From: Planctomycetota bacterium
GTDB lineage: Bacteria; Planctomycetota; B15-G4; SIAN01
Assembly: GCA_028289345.1 (NCBI GenBank)
Contig: JANQQL010000050.1
Span: 390,370-454,369 of the forward strand
Reading direction: 5' to 3'
Length of the DNA: 64,000 nt
Made by a program: the position numbers and the translations under genes. Shown one piece after another: positions 20,587-29,572 of the stretch (position 1 is the first letter of the stretch; the number at the start of each line of letters is the position of its first letter). Below the pieces are notes generated by a model. That model was not told where the DNA came from and did no database searches. It was given only the letters and a program-made list of their open reading frames with translations.

Positions 20587-22935
20587 ATGAACGCCTCAAG
20601 CGTTGTCATGCGTTGCGTGACCATGGTGATCATTTCCGTTGTCAACACTGTCCACACAGCATTCGCGGGAGACATCCATGTCCCCACGGATTACGGAACG
20701 ATCCAGGAAGCGATCGATGTAGCCGCGGCCGGGGACTCGATCCTCGTGGATCCCGGGACCTATGTCGAAGACCTCGTCATCCCGGGAGATCGCCCCATGA
20801 GCCTGATTGCTCAGAGCGGCGGGAACGTGATTCTCGAGGGTGGTCCCAACACGAGCCGAGTGGTCTTCGAAACAGGCACCGCGGCAACCACATCCTTCGT
20901 CGGATTCGTGATCCGTGGCGGAGGTCGTTCGTTCCGCGAGGCGGTGATGCGAATGGATCCTGGCGCTTCTCCTGAGATCCGCGATAACAAGATCCTCGGA
21001 TTCGAAAACCCCTCGAATGACTCGCCGCCCATCGTGCAGCTAGGAACTGGCTCGAGTCCCACGATTGTCGGCAACGTATTCGAGTCGATTCGAACGACTC
21101 ACGTCATCGAGGGCCGCGGAGCTCAGGGAGCTTGCATCCGCGACAACCGATTCCTTTCAATCATCGGCGCCTACCAAGTGCTGCTCGCAGATATTTCTGG
21201 AACCACAGTGATCGAAGGCAATGAAGTCGTTGCCGGCGAGTCTTTCGGCAGCATCTACATTTGGGGCGTGGGATCGACGATCGTTCGAAACAATCAGTTG
21301 GACCTTCGAGATGAATCGAGAGGAATTCGCATTGATGGACGCGAAGTGCTGATCGAAAACAATGTCGTGAGGAACGCAACCTCGGACGGAATCGATGTCA
21401 CCGCAGGCTCCCGAACACCGATTCCCGGACACTTCTTGGAAATCCGAGGCAATGTAGTCGAGGGAAGCGACGGAGAAGGAATCCGTGTCCGAGGGCGTGC
21501 TGTCATCGAGGACAACGTCGTCCGAAGTAACGGGATCAAGTCCTCGTACTTCAGTCGAGGGATCAGAACGGGAGAGTCGTCCGGGTTCCATTTCGAACCA
21601 GTCGTGATTCGAAACAACATCATCGTCGGAAACGGCGGGGGCATCCGCCACTTCGGAAACACTGTTGAGATTCGAGATAACCTCATCGAAGACAATCTCC
21701 ACATCGGGATTGATTTGAACAGCGAGAACGAACCAATCATCGAGGGGAATGTGCTGCGCAACAACAGCCACCGACGCAGCCTTGCCCACGACGGGACGGG
21801 CGGTGCACTCAGAATCGAGTACAGCCGTGGAGTCCAGATCAAAGACAACATCCTCGAGGGCAATCTGGCGGAATCCTCTGGCGGCGCGATCTCGCTCTAT
21901 CGCAGTCGTGCTTCCGTGACCGGGAACACATTCACCGACAACCGAGCAATGGACGGAGAAGGCGGTGCCTTGTTCGCTTTGCGGTCCGAAGCTTCACTCC
22001 TGGGAAATACATTCTCAGAGAACTCCGCGGTCGACGGAGGGGCCATTGCCACGGACTTCGCTGGCCGCCTGAAGGTTCGGGAATGCGGGTTCCATGGCAA
22101 TCGCTCGGATCGACTCGGAGGAGCGTTGGCCGTTCGTCGCCTCAGGAGCACCGTTGACTTTCGAAAGAACGTCGTCGTGGACAACCAGGCCGGTGATTCC
22201 GCGGGTGCTCTGTACATTCACGGCGCAAACATCTGGGCCCGTGATTGCACCTTCGCATTCAACACCACATTGGTCCCCAGTCGTCCGCAGGTCGTTTTCG
22301 AGGACGCTCCGAATTCCGAACTCCTCGGATGCATCGTTTGGGGATTGGACGGCTCCGGACCCGCGATGGAAGCGATCGGGGGGACTCCCACCGTCGCCTA
22401 CTCCAACATCCAGGGGGGCTGGCCAGGGATCGGCAACCTTGACCTGGACCCGAGGTTTCGCGACCCCGCGAACGAGGACTACACGCTGGAAGCGGACTCT
22501 CCTTGCGTGGATGCGGGAAATCCGCAGGCCACCGAACTCCTCGACGCCATGGGCAATCTTCGCGCCCTGGACGGACGTCTGGATGGGGACTGTCGTTCGG
22601 ACATGGGAGCCCTCGAATTCAATCATGTCCGCATCGCCTTGAGCGGAGAGCGAGAGCCCGGCAAAGTCGTCCAGCTCGATGTCACTGGCACAAGCAGCTT
22701 GCCGGCCTTCTTGATCCTGGGGCTGGCTCCGAAGAAGACCGAGTTCTCACCCTATGGAAGCCTGCTCGTCGACCTGGCCCGGACGTCCCTCCTCCTCCCG
22801 ACGACGGTCCCGGCAACCCTCCACCAGAAGATTCCGCTGGACTACCCCCAAGGCATCCCGGTGTACATCCAGGCCATCGCCTACAACGCTGGCACCGGAA
22901 ACCTCTCCAACCTGGCAACGCTCGTCCTCGAGTAA
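20587..22935 (+). CDS. Secreted right-handed parallel beta-helix protein
   Basis: 782 residues from ATG 20587. This start gives a good signal peptide ending in H-T-A-F-A before GDIHVP; an in-frame ATG at 20461 would add 42 unlikely residues. The opening DYGTIQEAIDVAAAGDSILV is the classic start of NosD/pectate-lyase-like helices. It is followed by about 20 coils with repeating I-x-x-N-x-I/V (RNNIIVGNGGGIRHFGN, EGNVLRNNSHRR, TGNTFTDNRAMDGEGGALFA). The end of the helix is marked by DLDPRFRDPANEDYTLEADS and PCVDAGNP, usual in this group, followed by a beta-sandwich-like tail. Surface polysaccharide binding is inferred; no catalytic residues can be named. It lies tail to tail with the next gene. 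Confidence 0.82.
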   Translation: MNASSVVMRCVTMVIISVVNTVHTAFAGDIHVPTDYGTIQEAIDVAAAGDSILVDPGTYVEDLVIPGDRPMSLIAQSGGNVILEGGPNTSRVVFETGTAATTSFVGFVIRGGGRSFREAVMRMDPGASPEIRDNKILGFENPSNDSPPIVQLGTGSSPTIVGNVFESIRTTHVIEGRGAQGACIRDNRFLSIIGAYQVLLADISGTTVIEGNEVVAGESFGSIYIWGVGSTIVRNNQLDLRDESRGIRIDGREVLIENNVVRNATSDGIDVTAGSRTPIPGHFLEIRGNVVEGSDGEGIRVRGRAVIEDNVVRSNGIKSSYFSRGIRTGESSGFHFEPVVIRNNIIVGNGGGIRHFGNTVEIRDNLIEDNLHIGIDLNSENEPIIEGNVLRNNSHRRSLAHDGTGGALRIEYSRGVQIKDNILEGNLAESSGGAISLYRSRASVTGNTFTDNRAMDGEGGALFALRSEASLLGNTFSENSAVDGGAIATDFAGRLKVRECGFHGNRSDRLGGALAVRRLRSTVDFRKNVVVDNQAGDSAGALYIHGANIWARDCTFAFNTTLVPSRPQVVFEDAPNSELLGCIVWGLDGSGPAMEAIGGTPTVAYSNIQGGWPGIGNLDLDPRFRDPANEDYTLEADSPCVDAGNPQATELLDAMGNLRALDGRLDGDCRSDMGALEFNHVRIALSGEREPGKVVQLDVTGTSSLPAFLILGLAPKKTEFSPYGSLLVDLARTSLLLPTTVPATLHQKIPLDYPQGIPVYIQAIAYNAGTGNLSNLATLVLE

Positions 22936-23031
22936 CAGGGCTTTTGGACCGCACCGTCTTGTCTGGCCACCTCTCGGGTGCGAACCAAGCGTCCTCGCAC
23001 ATTCGCGGCGAGCCTTCGTGAAACATTCGGG
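22936..23031. repeat. Possible diverged family-2 repeat (right half)
   Basis: The segment GCACATTCGCGGCGAGCC, then TTCGTGAAACATTCGGG, lines up with the right end of the family-2 element at 48014-48214 (ACTCATTCCCGCGACGAGC, then TTCATGAGTCATCCGGG). The left half is not clear. It lies between two convergent genes. Confidence 0.35.
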
Positions 23032-23134
23032 TTCGGCAGAGACGATTCCGATTTTCGCTGACAATCCGCGGGATCGATTCATGGTTCGCGCCAACCGGAG
23101 CGGCAAGCACGGCCTTCGAGAGGCACTCGCGGAT

Positions 23135-25108
23135 TCAATCGCGGAAGGCTTCTGACGACCGGTAGCGCCCCCTCCGTTCATACAACCGCAGCCGCGCCTC
23201 GATCGCCTTCGCTTGTTCCCCATCCCCCCGAGCCTTCGCCGCGCGCACCCCTCGCTCCGCCGCTTCCACCGCCGCGTCTCGATTGCCCACTTCCGCATGA
23301 GCCGCGGCCAGCACATCGAACACTCGAGGACCCGGGGGAAGCTGTTGAGCAAGCGCCATGGCCAGCTGGACGGCTTTTGGACCATTGCGAGCGCTGTCTT
23401 GCGGTGACGTGGCCAAGGTCCAAGTGATCTCGAGGGCTTCCCGAAGGACTTCTTCGGAGCGCGAATCCCCAAGGGAGCCAAGAACCCGTCCGTAGGAAAG
23501 CCGCAACATTCCATGCAGGGAAAGGTCCGCGACGTCCTTGCGAGTCACCTCCAGACCCGGCTCCAACACCTGCTTCGCTTCCGCCATCCTCCCAGTGCGC
23601 CCGAGGATGTTGCCGAGGTTCAGCCGTGCGTTGAAGTGACCGAGCCGTCCATCGGCGTTGTTCGGGGTTTGCTGCAGGACGCTGCGATAGATTTGCTCGG
23701 CGCGTGCGGTATCGCCGACTTCTTCGAGAATGCGTCCGAAGGTGAAGACGATGGGGAGGTCCGTGGGGTGATTGCGGGCCGCTTCTTCGAACAGTTCCAG
23801 GGCTTCGGTTCGGTCGCCTCGCTCGAACAACAGATGGGCGAGGTTGTACTGGGCGAGGAAACCCTGGGGGTTCTTGGCGACGGTGTCGCGCCAGAGCGTT
23901 TCCAGGTCTCGGTAGGCGCGGGCTTGGACGAACGTGATTACGCTCAGAAGCCCGACCAGTGAACCGGCGATCCAAACCCTGCGCGCTTCCCAGCTCGGGA
24001 AACGTCTCAACGCGACGAGACCGATCCCGACCAGAAAAGTGATTCCCGCGACGCTTGCCAGATACTGGAAGTGATCGGCGACAAAGGAAAAACGCATGGG
24101 ATAGACGTCGAAGAACCCGAGTGCCGGAAACAGGGTCCCGCCAAAGATCAGCGCCGCCACGAGCGGCCCGCGTCCCAGGAAACGACGCTGGAGCCACAGC
24201 ATTCCGAGGAACCCAACGGCAAGCGCCGGGAACAACATCTGCAGCACGCTGGACCCATCCACGTTCCAGCGCGGATAGATGAACGCCAGGGGATGGGGCC
24301 ACACCAGCTTGCCCGCGTAGAACCAAAGCGCCCGTCCCGCGATCAAGCAGCGCTCGACCATCGACAACGCCCACTCGGCACCGACCGCACCGACGCGTTC
24401 CTTTTCCATGGAGACCGTGAGCAGCCCGAGGGCGACGCCGATGGCGAACAGCGGCAACATGGTCACAACGTCGCGCCAGCGAACGCGGCCCTCTTTCCAG
24501 TACACGAGCAGCAGGAAACTCGCAGGTAGCGAACAGGCGACGGTCTTGCTGAACATCGCGGCGACGAATGCCACCAAGCCGATCCAGTACCAGCCTCCCG
24601 GCATCCCGGAACGAGGCTCTTCGGAAGACGACCAGCGTTCGCGCACCAGGGCCAGCATGGCCAGGAAGTAGCAGACCCCAGACAGCACGTTCTTGCGCTC
24701 GGTGATCCACGCCACGGACTCGACGTGGACCGGATGTACGGCGAACAAGAAAGCGATGGCCCACGCTCCGGGCACCGCGAGTTGCTGCAGCACTCGTCGA
24801 AGCAGCAGCGCGCCCAGGATGTGCAGCGCGACATTCACCAGGTGGTAGCCGCGCGGGCTGTCCCCGAAGAGTCGCTTTTCAAACCAGAAAGTGGTGTGTA
24901 CCAAAGGGTAGTACTGAGGCACGGCGCCCGGTTCGAACCAGATCCGTTGCAGCCCGCCGGGCTCGGTCAGGGTGAGGTTGTTGGTGACGTAGTCGTCGTC
25001 GTCCCAGAGGAATCCGGCCTGCCACACCGGTGCGTAGGCGAGAGCCGTGACCGCCAGGAGAAGGGGTGCGAGGGAGGGCAGGCGGCGCTGGGCGGGAGAC
25101 TGGCTCAT
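23135..25108 (-). CDS. Multi-pass membrane protein with C-terminal TPRs (TMTC-like)
   Basis: 657 residues from ATG 25108, chosen over an upstream in-frame codon at 25249 because GAGG precedes it and the first membrane helix follows directly. The N-terminal 400 residues contain about ten membrane helices. The first outer loop has FLWDDDDYVTNN, an acidic pair placed as in GT-C glycosyltransferases, and HPVHVESVAWITERKNVLSG follows. These two segments are hallmarks of TMTC/DUF1736-like proteins. The C-terminal 250 residues are TPR helices (AQYNLAHLLFERGDRTEALE and others). Transfer of a sugar from a lipid carrier onto exported proteins is inferred from the animal TMTC mannosyltransferases. It is divergent from the ECF sigma gene. 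Confidence 0.78.
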   Translation of the reverse strand: MSQSPAQRRLPSLAPLLLAVTALAYAPVWQAGFLWDDDDYVTNNLTLTEPGGLQRIWFEPGAVPQYYPLVHTTFWFEKRLFGDSPRGYHLVNVALHILGALLLRRVLQQLAVPGAWAIAFLFAVHPVHVESVAWITERKNVLSGVCYFLAMLALVRERWSSSEEPRSGMPGGWYWIGLVAFVAAMFSKTVACSLPASFLLLVYWKEGRVRWRDVVTMLPLFAIGVALGLLTVSMEKERVGAVGAEWALSMVERCLIAGRALWFYAGKLVWPHPLAFIYPRWNVDGSSVLQMLFPALAVGFLGMLWLQRRFLGRGPLVAALIFGGTLFPALGFFDVYPMRFSFVADHFQYLASVAGITFLVGIGLVALRRFPSWEARRVWIAGSLVGLLSVITFVQARAYRDLETLWRDTVAKNPQGFLAQYNLAHLLFERGDRTEALELFEEAARNHPTDLPIVFTFGRILEEVGDTARAEQIYRSVLQQTPNNADGRLGHFNARLNLGNILGRTGRMAEAKQVLEPGLEVTRKDVADLSLHGMLRLSYGRVLGSLGDSRSEEVLREALEITWTLATSPQDSARNGPKAVQLAMALAQQLPPGPRVFDVLAAAHAEVGNRDAAVEAAERGVRAAKARGDGEQAKAIEARLRLYERRGRYRSSEAFRD

Positions 25109-25397
25109 CGACCTCGATTCTTCACGTCGGCGGGAATCCGGGCCCCGCGCAATCGTCCATCTTCCAGGTAGGGAACAGCCACTGTGGCAAAAGGGGGACG
25201 GCCGTCGGACGGATGCCGAGCCCTGCCCGTTGTTGTTTCGGATCCTCAATGAATCCGCGTTTCTGGGTGGGCCCCCCGGTCCGACTCAGCGGCAAGCCAC
25301 GGCTCTTATCTGAGCGCGGTAGACCAGGAACATCGAGGATTTCTTGCTAACGCGCCGGCCGGGAGAGTCACTCCTGAGTCAGAACCATCGAGGGAGC
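25109..25397. other. Divergent promoter region
   Basis: This holds the promoters of the TMTC-like gene (minus) and the ECF sigma gene (plus). The sigma frame is open back to 25344 but the Shine-Dalgarno is at 25388-25394. No clear -35/-10 or palindrome was identified. Confidence 0.35.
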
Positions 25398-25985
25398 ATG
25401 AATCAGGAGCCCCGGGAAGAAGACGCCCTTTGGCGTCGCGCGGCACGAGGGGACGAGGAGGCGTTTCGCCGTCTCGTCGACTGGTTGCTGCCCCGCGTCC
25501 GCCGGTTCATTTACCGGCTGAATGGGTTCCAAGGAGACGTGGACGACCTGACCCAAGAGGTGTTCGTACGGATGATCGAGAGCTGGAAACGTGGGAAGCA
25601 CCAAGCGAGCGGGATCGCCTACACCCTGGGCATCGCCGCCAACTTGGTGCGCGAATCCCGGCGCCGCGCCGCCTCGACGCCGGTCCGCGACGGGAGCTTC
25701 GACGAGCTCGACCCCGCCGCGCCGGACGCCTCGAACCCGAGCCCGCTCTCCGAAGCGGTGCAGTCTGAGGAGATCGCCCAGGCCCAGACCTGGCTGCGCG
25801 GGCTTTCGCCGACCCTGCGCGAAGTGGTGGTGTTGTCGGTTTACGAAGGACTGAAGCCGGGAGAGATCGCCGAGGTCCTGGGTTTGAAGAGTGAAGCGGT
25901 CCGGCATCGGCTGTTTCGCGCACGCCAGCACTTCCGGGATCTGCGGTCCCTGAGTGGGGACGCTCTCGAAGGAGAGCTGCCATGA
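25398..25985 (+). CDS. ECF RNA polymerase sigma factor
   Basis: 195 residues from ATG 25398, preceded by GAGGGAG. Region 2 is seen in GDEEAFRRLVDWLLPRVRRF and GDVDDLTQEVFVRMIESW, the second being the core-binding motif of ECF factors. Region 4 is seen in LSPTLREVVVLSVYEGLKPG and EIAEVLGLKSEAVRHRLFRA, a helix-turn-helix that reads the -35 element. It directs RNA polymerase to a small regulon. The stop overlaps the next start (ATGA), so it is coupled to a membrane protein that is a candidate regulator. Confidence 0.9.
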   Translation: MNQEPREEDALWRRAARGDEEAFRRLVDWLLPRVRRFIYRLNGFQGDVDDLTQEVFVRMIESWKRGKHQASGIAYTLGIAANLVRESRRRAASTPVRDGSFDELDPAAPDASNPSPLSEAVQSEEIAQAQTWLRGLSPTLREVVVLSVYEGLKPGEIAEVLGLKSEAVRHRLFRARQHFRDLRSLSGDALEGELP

Positions 25986-26920
25986 CTCGGGACAAAGAAC
26001 GAGACGAGAGTCCGAATCCGGAAGCGAGGGATGCGGAACTGTTCGAGGACTCCTGGATGGACGCCCTTGCGGCGTTGGATCGCGACCCACCTCTGGCCTC
26101 TCCGGAACTTGGCTCGAGCATCCTGCAAACCTATCGCCGGGAGATGCCTTCGCGGAAGTGGCGGCTGTTGGTCCCGACGGGAATCGGTCTGGCGGCCGCG
26201 GCGGCGTTCCTGTTGATGGTCAGCGGACCGGGGTGGGAAACCACGCGAAGCGAGCCTGGGGAGATCGTGCCAGGCGAATCGGTGCAAGTGGCGGCAGCTC
26301 CCGAGCGAGGCGCCAAACCGAATCGCGAAGTGGAGAGAACCGTCCACTCACCGGACCCATTGGTTCTGGCGGAGGACGATGGCTTGATGACTCGGGAGGA
26401 AGACCGTTCGATGCGGGAACTCCCGGAGGAGGTCACGTCCACGGAGTCGAATCCCTCGGGCCAATCGGCCATTGCCGACCAAGCAGTCGTCCGACGCAAC
26501 TTGGAGACCTGTCGTGCGGTCAGCGTCGAACTCGAATTGGAGCTGTTGCAGCGACGGTTGGAGTTGGTGGCCGACGAGCTGCAGCTCGCCAAGGCGCAAC
26601 CGGTGCGAACCCCAGATTTGCCCCCCTCGGTCGAACCGGTCCTTCGTCCTGCCGAAACGCCGAACCCTGGCGAACCGGTGGCGACGAGTGCACCGAACAA
26701 ACCCGACAGCCCGGTGGACGGAATGCTGGCCGAGCTTTCTGACACGGGAATCGAACGAAGAGAACAAGTCGCGCTGTTGCGTCTGTCCTCCTTGAGAAGG
26801 ACCGATGTGACCGTGCTCAACCGCGATCAGCTTGTGCGACGCTACGGCGAACTCGCTCGTCACTACGAGGGCACGACCGCCGGACAGCTCGCCCGCCAAG
26901 AATTGGCCATGATTCGCTGA
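25982..26920 (+). CDS. Single-pass membrane protein, possible anti-sigma factor
   Basis: 312 residues, ATG overlapping the sigma stop. A cytoplasmic N-terminus of about 60 acidic residues (DSWMDALAALDRDPPLASPE) is followed by one membrane helix (VPTGIGLAAAAAFLLMVSG, about residues 64-82). Then comes a long periplasmic part, with a coiled-coil segment (RRNLETCRAVSVELELELLQ onward) and a proline-rich linker. Position and topology fit an anti-sigma factor. The HxxxCxxC zinc motif of the ZAS class is absent, so this rests on context only. The end (LVRRYGELARHYEGTTAGQL) is helical. Confidence 0.6.
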   Translation: MTRDKERDESPNPEARDAELFEDSWMDALAALDRDPPLASPELGSSILQTYRREMPSRKWRLLVPTGIGLAAAAAFLLMVSGPGWETTRSEPGEIVPGESVQVAAAPERGAKPNREVERTVHSPDPLVLAEDDGLMTREEDRSMRELPEEVTSTESNPSGQSAIADQAVVRRNLETCRAVSVELELELLQRRLELVADELQLAKAQPVRTPDLPPSVEPVLRPAETPNPGEPVATSAPNKPDSPVDGMLAELSDTGIERREQVALLRLSSLRRTDVTVLNRDQLVRRYGELARHYEGTTAGQLARQELAMIR

Positions 26921-26931
26921 AGGAGCTTTCC

Positions 26932-28149
26932 ATGAACACCCGATTTTCCACTCCCCGGCTGTTTGCTGCGTTCGGTGTCCTACTGAGTGCATTGCTCAGT
27001 TTTGGATCGACGCCGAATTCTTCTTCGTCTGTGACGACCTGGAGCTTGCAGGAAGCGATCCTGCAATGCGGCCCGCAGCAGCAGGCCGACGATGTTGTCG
27101 CGCTGCTTCTTTCCGACGCGTTTCTTTCTTCCGCGGTGCCAGGAATGGTCACCTTGGACGATGAACGAACCCTGACCGGGCTGCGCCATGGGGCCGACGT
27201 CGACATTCAGCGGGCAGGGGCGAATCTCCCGGAACTCCACCCGAACCTCTCCTACGTGCAGGCCAACCGGATCCGTCAATACGTGCTGAGTGTCTCGGTG
27301 ATCGCATCCTCGGAGAAGGCTGCCGCCTTGAAGTTGCATGCTCTGATCGACGTCTTGACGGACATGCGGTCTCCCAAGGCGGCTCAGGTCAAGGAACAAC
27401 GGATCCAGGCGGACCAAGCACTGATGCGAGCCGAGGCGCATGTGCAGGAGTTCGATGCTCGGCTCGAGAAACTGATCCACGAATGCGAAGGGGTCGATCC
27501 CGGCAGCTGGCTGGCAGGGTTGCAAGACGAACTGCAATCGTCCAAGTCCTCGCTTTGGTCCATGCGCATGAAAATGGACGTGATCATGGGATTGCGTGAG
27601 CACTACGCCGGCTTGCTGAAGAAGGTCCCGGCAACGGTGTCGGTGCCCGGTCAGCCACGCCCCAACCCGGATTTCTACGAGTTGGAGGCGCGGTTGGAGG
27701 CGGCGCAGACGGAGCTCTCCATCCTGTCGCGTGAACAACAAGCGGGTGAGTCTTCTCTGACCGATGCGATCAATGAGATGCGCCGCCAGATCACCCAGCT
27801 CAGCAGCGACATCAAACGCACCCCGCAGCAGTTGCCGGGTCCGGACATCGATCAGGACAACCCGCTGTATCACCGTCGGGAAAAGGACCTGCTGAACGCG
27901 GAAGAGGAGCTGGCCGAAGCTTCCGCGAAGGTGGCGGCCATGGAGAAGCACGTGGCCCACCTGACCGAAGAAGTGCTGCGCTACGGAAAGTTCGCCGATC
28001 GTCAGAGGCGGCTGGAAAGCCAGGCTCTCGCCGCCCGTCATCAGTGGGAAAGCGCCAAAGCGACCGTTCAGGATCTGGAACAGCACGCGGTGAAGTCCCA
28101 GCACTCCTTGGTGCAGGTGGTGACGGGTCCGAAGAGTGCCTCCCGCTGA
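26932..28149 (+). CDS. Exported long coiled-coil protein, chain-length-determinant-like
   Basis: 405 residues with a hydrophobic N-terminal segment (FAAFGVLLSALLSFG). The N-terminal third has a Wzz-like mixed fold (NLPELHPNLSYVQANRIRQY). The rest is nearly all heptad coiled coil (KAAQVKEQRIQADQALMRAE, then NPLYHRREKDLLNAEEELAE). NP-x-Y followed by a long helix resembles the periplasmic arm of polysaccharide co-polymerases. No C-terminal membrane helix or kinase domain is seen, so it is not a complete co-polymerase. It follows the membrane protein by 11 bases in the ECF operon, so it may be the envelope-stress sensor or target of that unit. Confidence 0.55.
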   Translation: MNTRFSTPRLFAAFGVLLSALLSFGSTPNSSSSVTTWSLQEAILQCGPQQQADDVVALLLSDAFLSSAVPGMVTLDDERTLTGLRHGADVDIQRAGANLPELHPNLSYVQANRIRQYVLSVSVIASSEKAAALKLHALIDVLTDMRSPKAAQVKEQRIQADQALMRAEAHVQEFDARLEKLIHECEGVDPGSWLAGLQDELQSSKSSLWSMRMKMDVIMGLREHYAGLLKKVPATVSVPGQPRPNPDFYELEARLEAAQTELSILSREQQAGESSLTDAINEMRRQITQLSSDIKRTPQQLPGPDIDQDNPLYHRREKDLLNAEEELAEASAKVAAMEKHVAHLTEEVLRYGKFADRQRRLESQALAARHQWESAKATVQDLEQHAVKSQHSLVQVVTGPKSASR

Positions 28150-28237
28150 ACGCTTGACCTCGAAGCCATGATCGTGCCGTGTCGTCCTTGGGGTAACATC
28201 CGTCCGGAAGTTTCTCTCTCACCAGGACACACCTCCT

Positions 28238-29221
28238 TTGGGCGGCACGGCAACGACTTCTGCTTTCGAGATTCCCGAACTCCCGATCGCTCGACGATTG
28301 CGCTACCGCCTCGAGGCGGGGGTGGGCATCGGCATCCTGGAAGCATGCTCGAGAGTGCCCCAGTCCATGGCCACGAACCTGGGCTACAGCCTGGGATCCA
28401 TGGCGTGGGCGCTGGACTTCCGCCGCCGTCGAGTCACTCTGGACAACCTGGCCCTGGCCGTCGGGGACGAAACCACGGAAGAAGAGCGGCGCACCATTGG
28501 TCGCAATTACTACCGCAACCTCGGGCGCAACGCGCTGGAGTCTGCCATTCTGACCCGCCGCCATCCGCAGCCCCCGGTCGGAGAATTCGTTCACTTCGAC
28601 GATCCGGCGGCAGTGGATCGACAGAGGGAGTCCGGTCCGGCGATCTACGTCGGTGCCCACTCCGGCTCTTGGGAACTCATGATGGCGGGTGGGAAAGAAC
28701 GGGTGGGTAGCACCGCCACCGTGGTTCGTCCCATGAGCAACCCCTACTTGAACCGCCGAGTGCTGCGTTTCCGCGACAAGCTGGGGGTGATGATGATTCC
28801 CCAGACCGATCGCGCCGCCGCCGGCATCGTTCGAGCAGTCAAGCGGGGTCACAGCATCGGATTGCTGGCGGACCTGAACGAACGCCACCAGCCACTGTTC
28901 ATCGACTTCTTCGGCCGACCGGCCGCCACCGTCCGTGGCCCGGGAGTGATCGCCACCCGGCTCAACGTCCCGGTGGTTCCGGTGTTCAGCTACCACAAAG
29001 ACGAGCCGTTCCAGTTCGGCATTCGCCAGGGTACGCCTCTGCTTCCGCTCGAGAACCTCTCGGCGGAAGAGAACGCCATTCGCGTGATGGTCAAAGTCAC
29101 CGCGTTCCTCGAAAAGTGCATTCGCGAGTTCATGGACCAGTGGGCCTGGAACTACCGCCGGTGGAAGACCCAGCCGGGGCCTGAGGACGTGGTCTATCGC
29201 GACGCGGATTTCCCGGACTGA
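28238..29221 (+). CDS. LpxL/HtrB-family lipid A (Kdo-lipid) acyltransferase
   Basis: 327 residues from TTG 28238, 88 bases after the coiled-coil gene. The catalytic H-x4-E motif is AHSGSWE (about residue 143). Other family segments are YRNLGRNALES near the N-terminus, GLLADLNERHQPLFIDFFGR, and the end WAWNYRRWK that closely matches the W-x-H-R-R-F-K end of LpxL proteins. It would add a secondary acyl chain to lipid A at the inner face of the cytoplasmic membrane, evidence for lipopolysaccharide in this organism. The N-terminal membrane helix is weak. A later start cannot be excluded because no clear Shine-Dalgarno precedes TTG 28238. Confidence 0.8.
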   Translation: MGGTATTSAFEIPELPIARRLRYRLEAGVGIGILEACSRVPQSMATNLGYSLGSMAWALDFRRRRVTLDNLALAVGDETTEEERRTIGRNYYRNLGRNALESAILTRRHPQPPVGEFVHFDDPAAVDRQRESGPAIYVGAHSGSWELMMAGGKERVGSTATVVRPMSNPYLNRRVLRFRDKLGVMMIPQTDRAAAGIVRAVKRGHSIGLLADLNERHQPLFIDFFGRPAATVRGPGVIATRLNVPVVPVFSYHKDEPFQFGIRQGTPLLPLENLSAEENAIRVMVKVTAFLEKCIREFMDQWAWNYRRWKTQPGPEDVVYRDADFPD

Positions 29222-29387
29222 TCGAACGCGGCCCGAGCAGGATGTGGAAACAGCGTCGGACGTCCGATCAGGTCTGAGGGTTCCGCCATGAGCGCCTGGG
29301 TTCCGGTCCGTCCAGCCTCCCGTCCATGAGCCCGACTGCCAAGATCAGGCGAACCCGAGGACGAACGTCCGTTGCTTCTCCATCCGG

Positions 29388-29560
29388 CCGGCATGATTGA
29401 TGACGGCGATTGCAGAGGACATGGCTCTTCGTCACTCCGAAGTCTTGCGTCTTCCGCGAATTGTCAGACTGGTTGGCGGTGCAAAGCGACGGAAGCCCAC
29501 GCGAGGAGGCCCTTTGTCTCATTCTCGCGAGTGCCTTCGGAGTCTCGCGGGCGAGTCTTC
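29388..29560. repeat. Family-2 palindromic repeat, copy in a convergent gap
   Basis: The left end CCGGCATGATTGATGA and right end TCGCGGGCGAGTC are the terminal repeats. Inside, GGCTCTTCGTCACTCCGAAG matches the copy at 45333 (GGCTTCGTCACTCC), and CCCTTTGTCTCATTCTCGCG matches the internal motif of all copies. The rest of the 29222-29572 gap, between convergent genes, holds nothing else that I recognise. Confidence 0.65.
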
Positions 29561-29572
29561 AGTCCAGCCACG

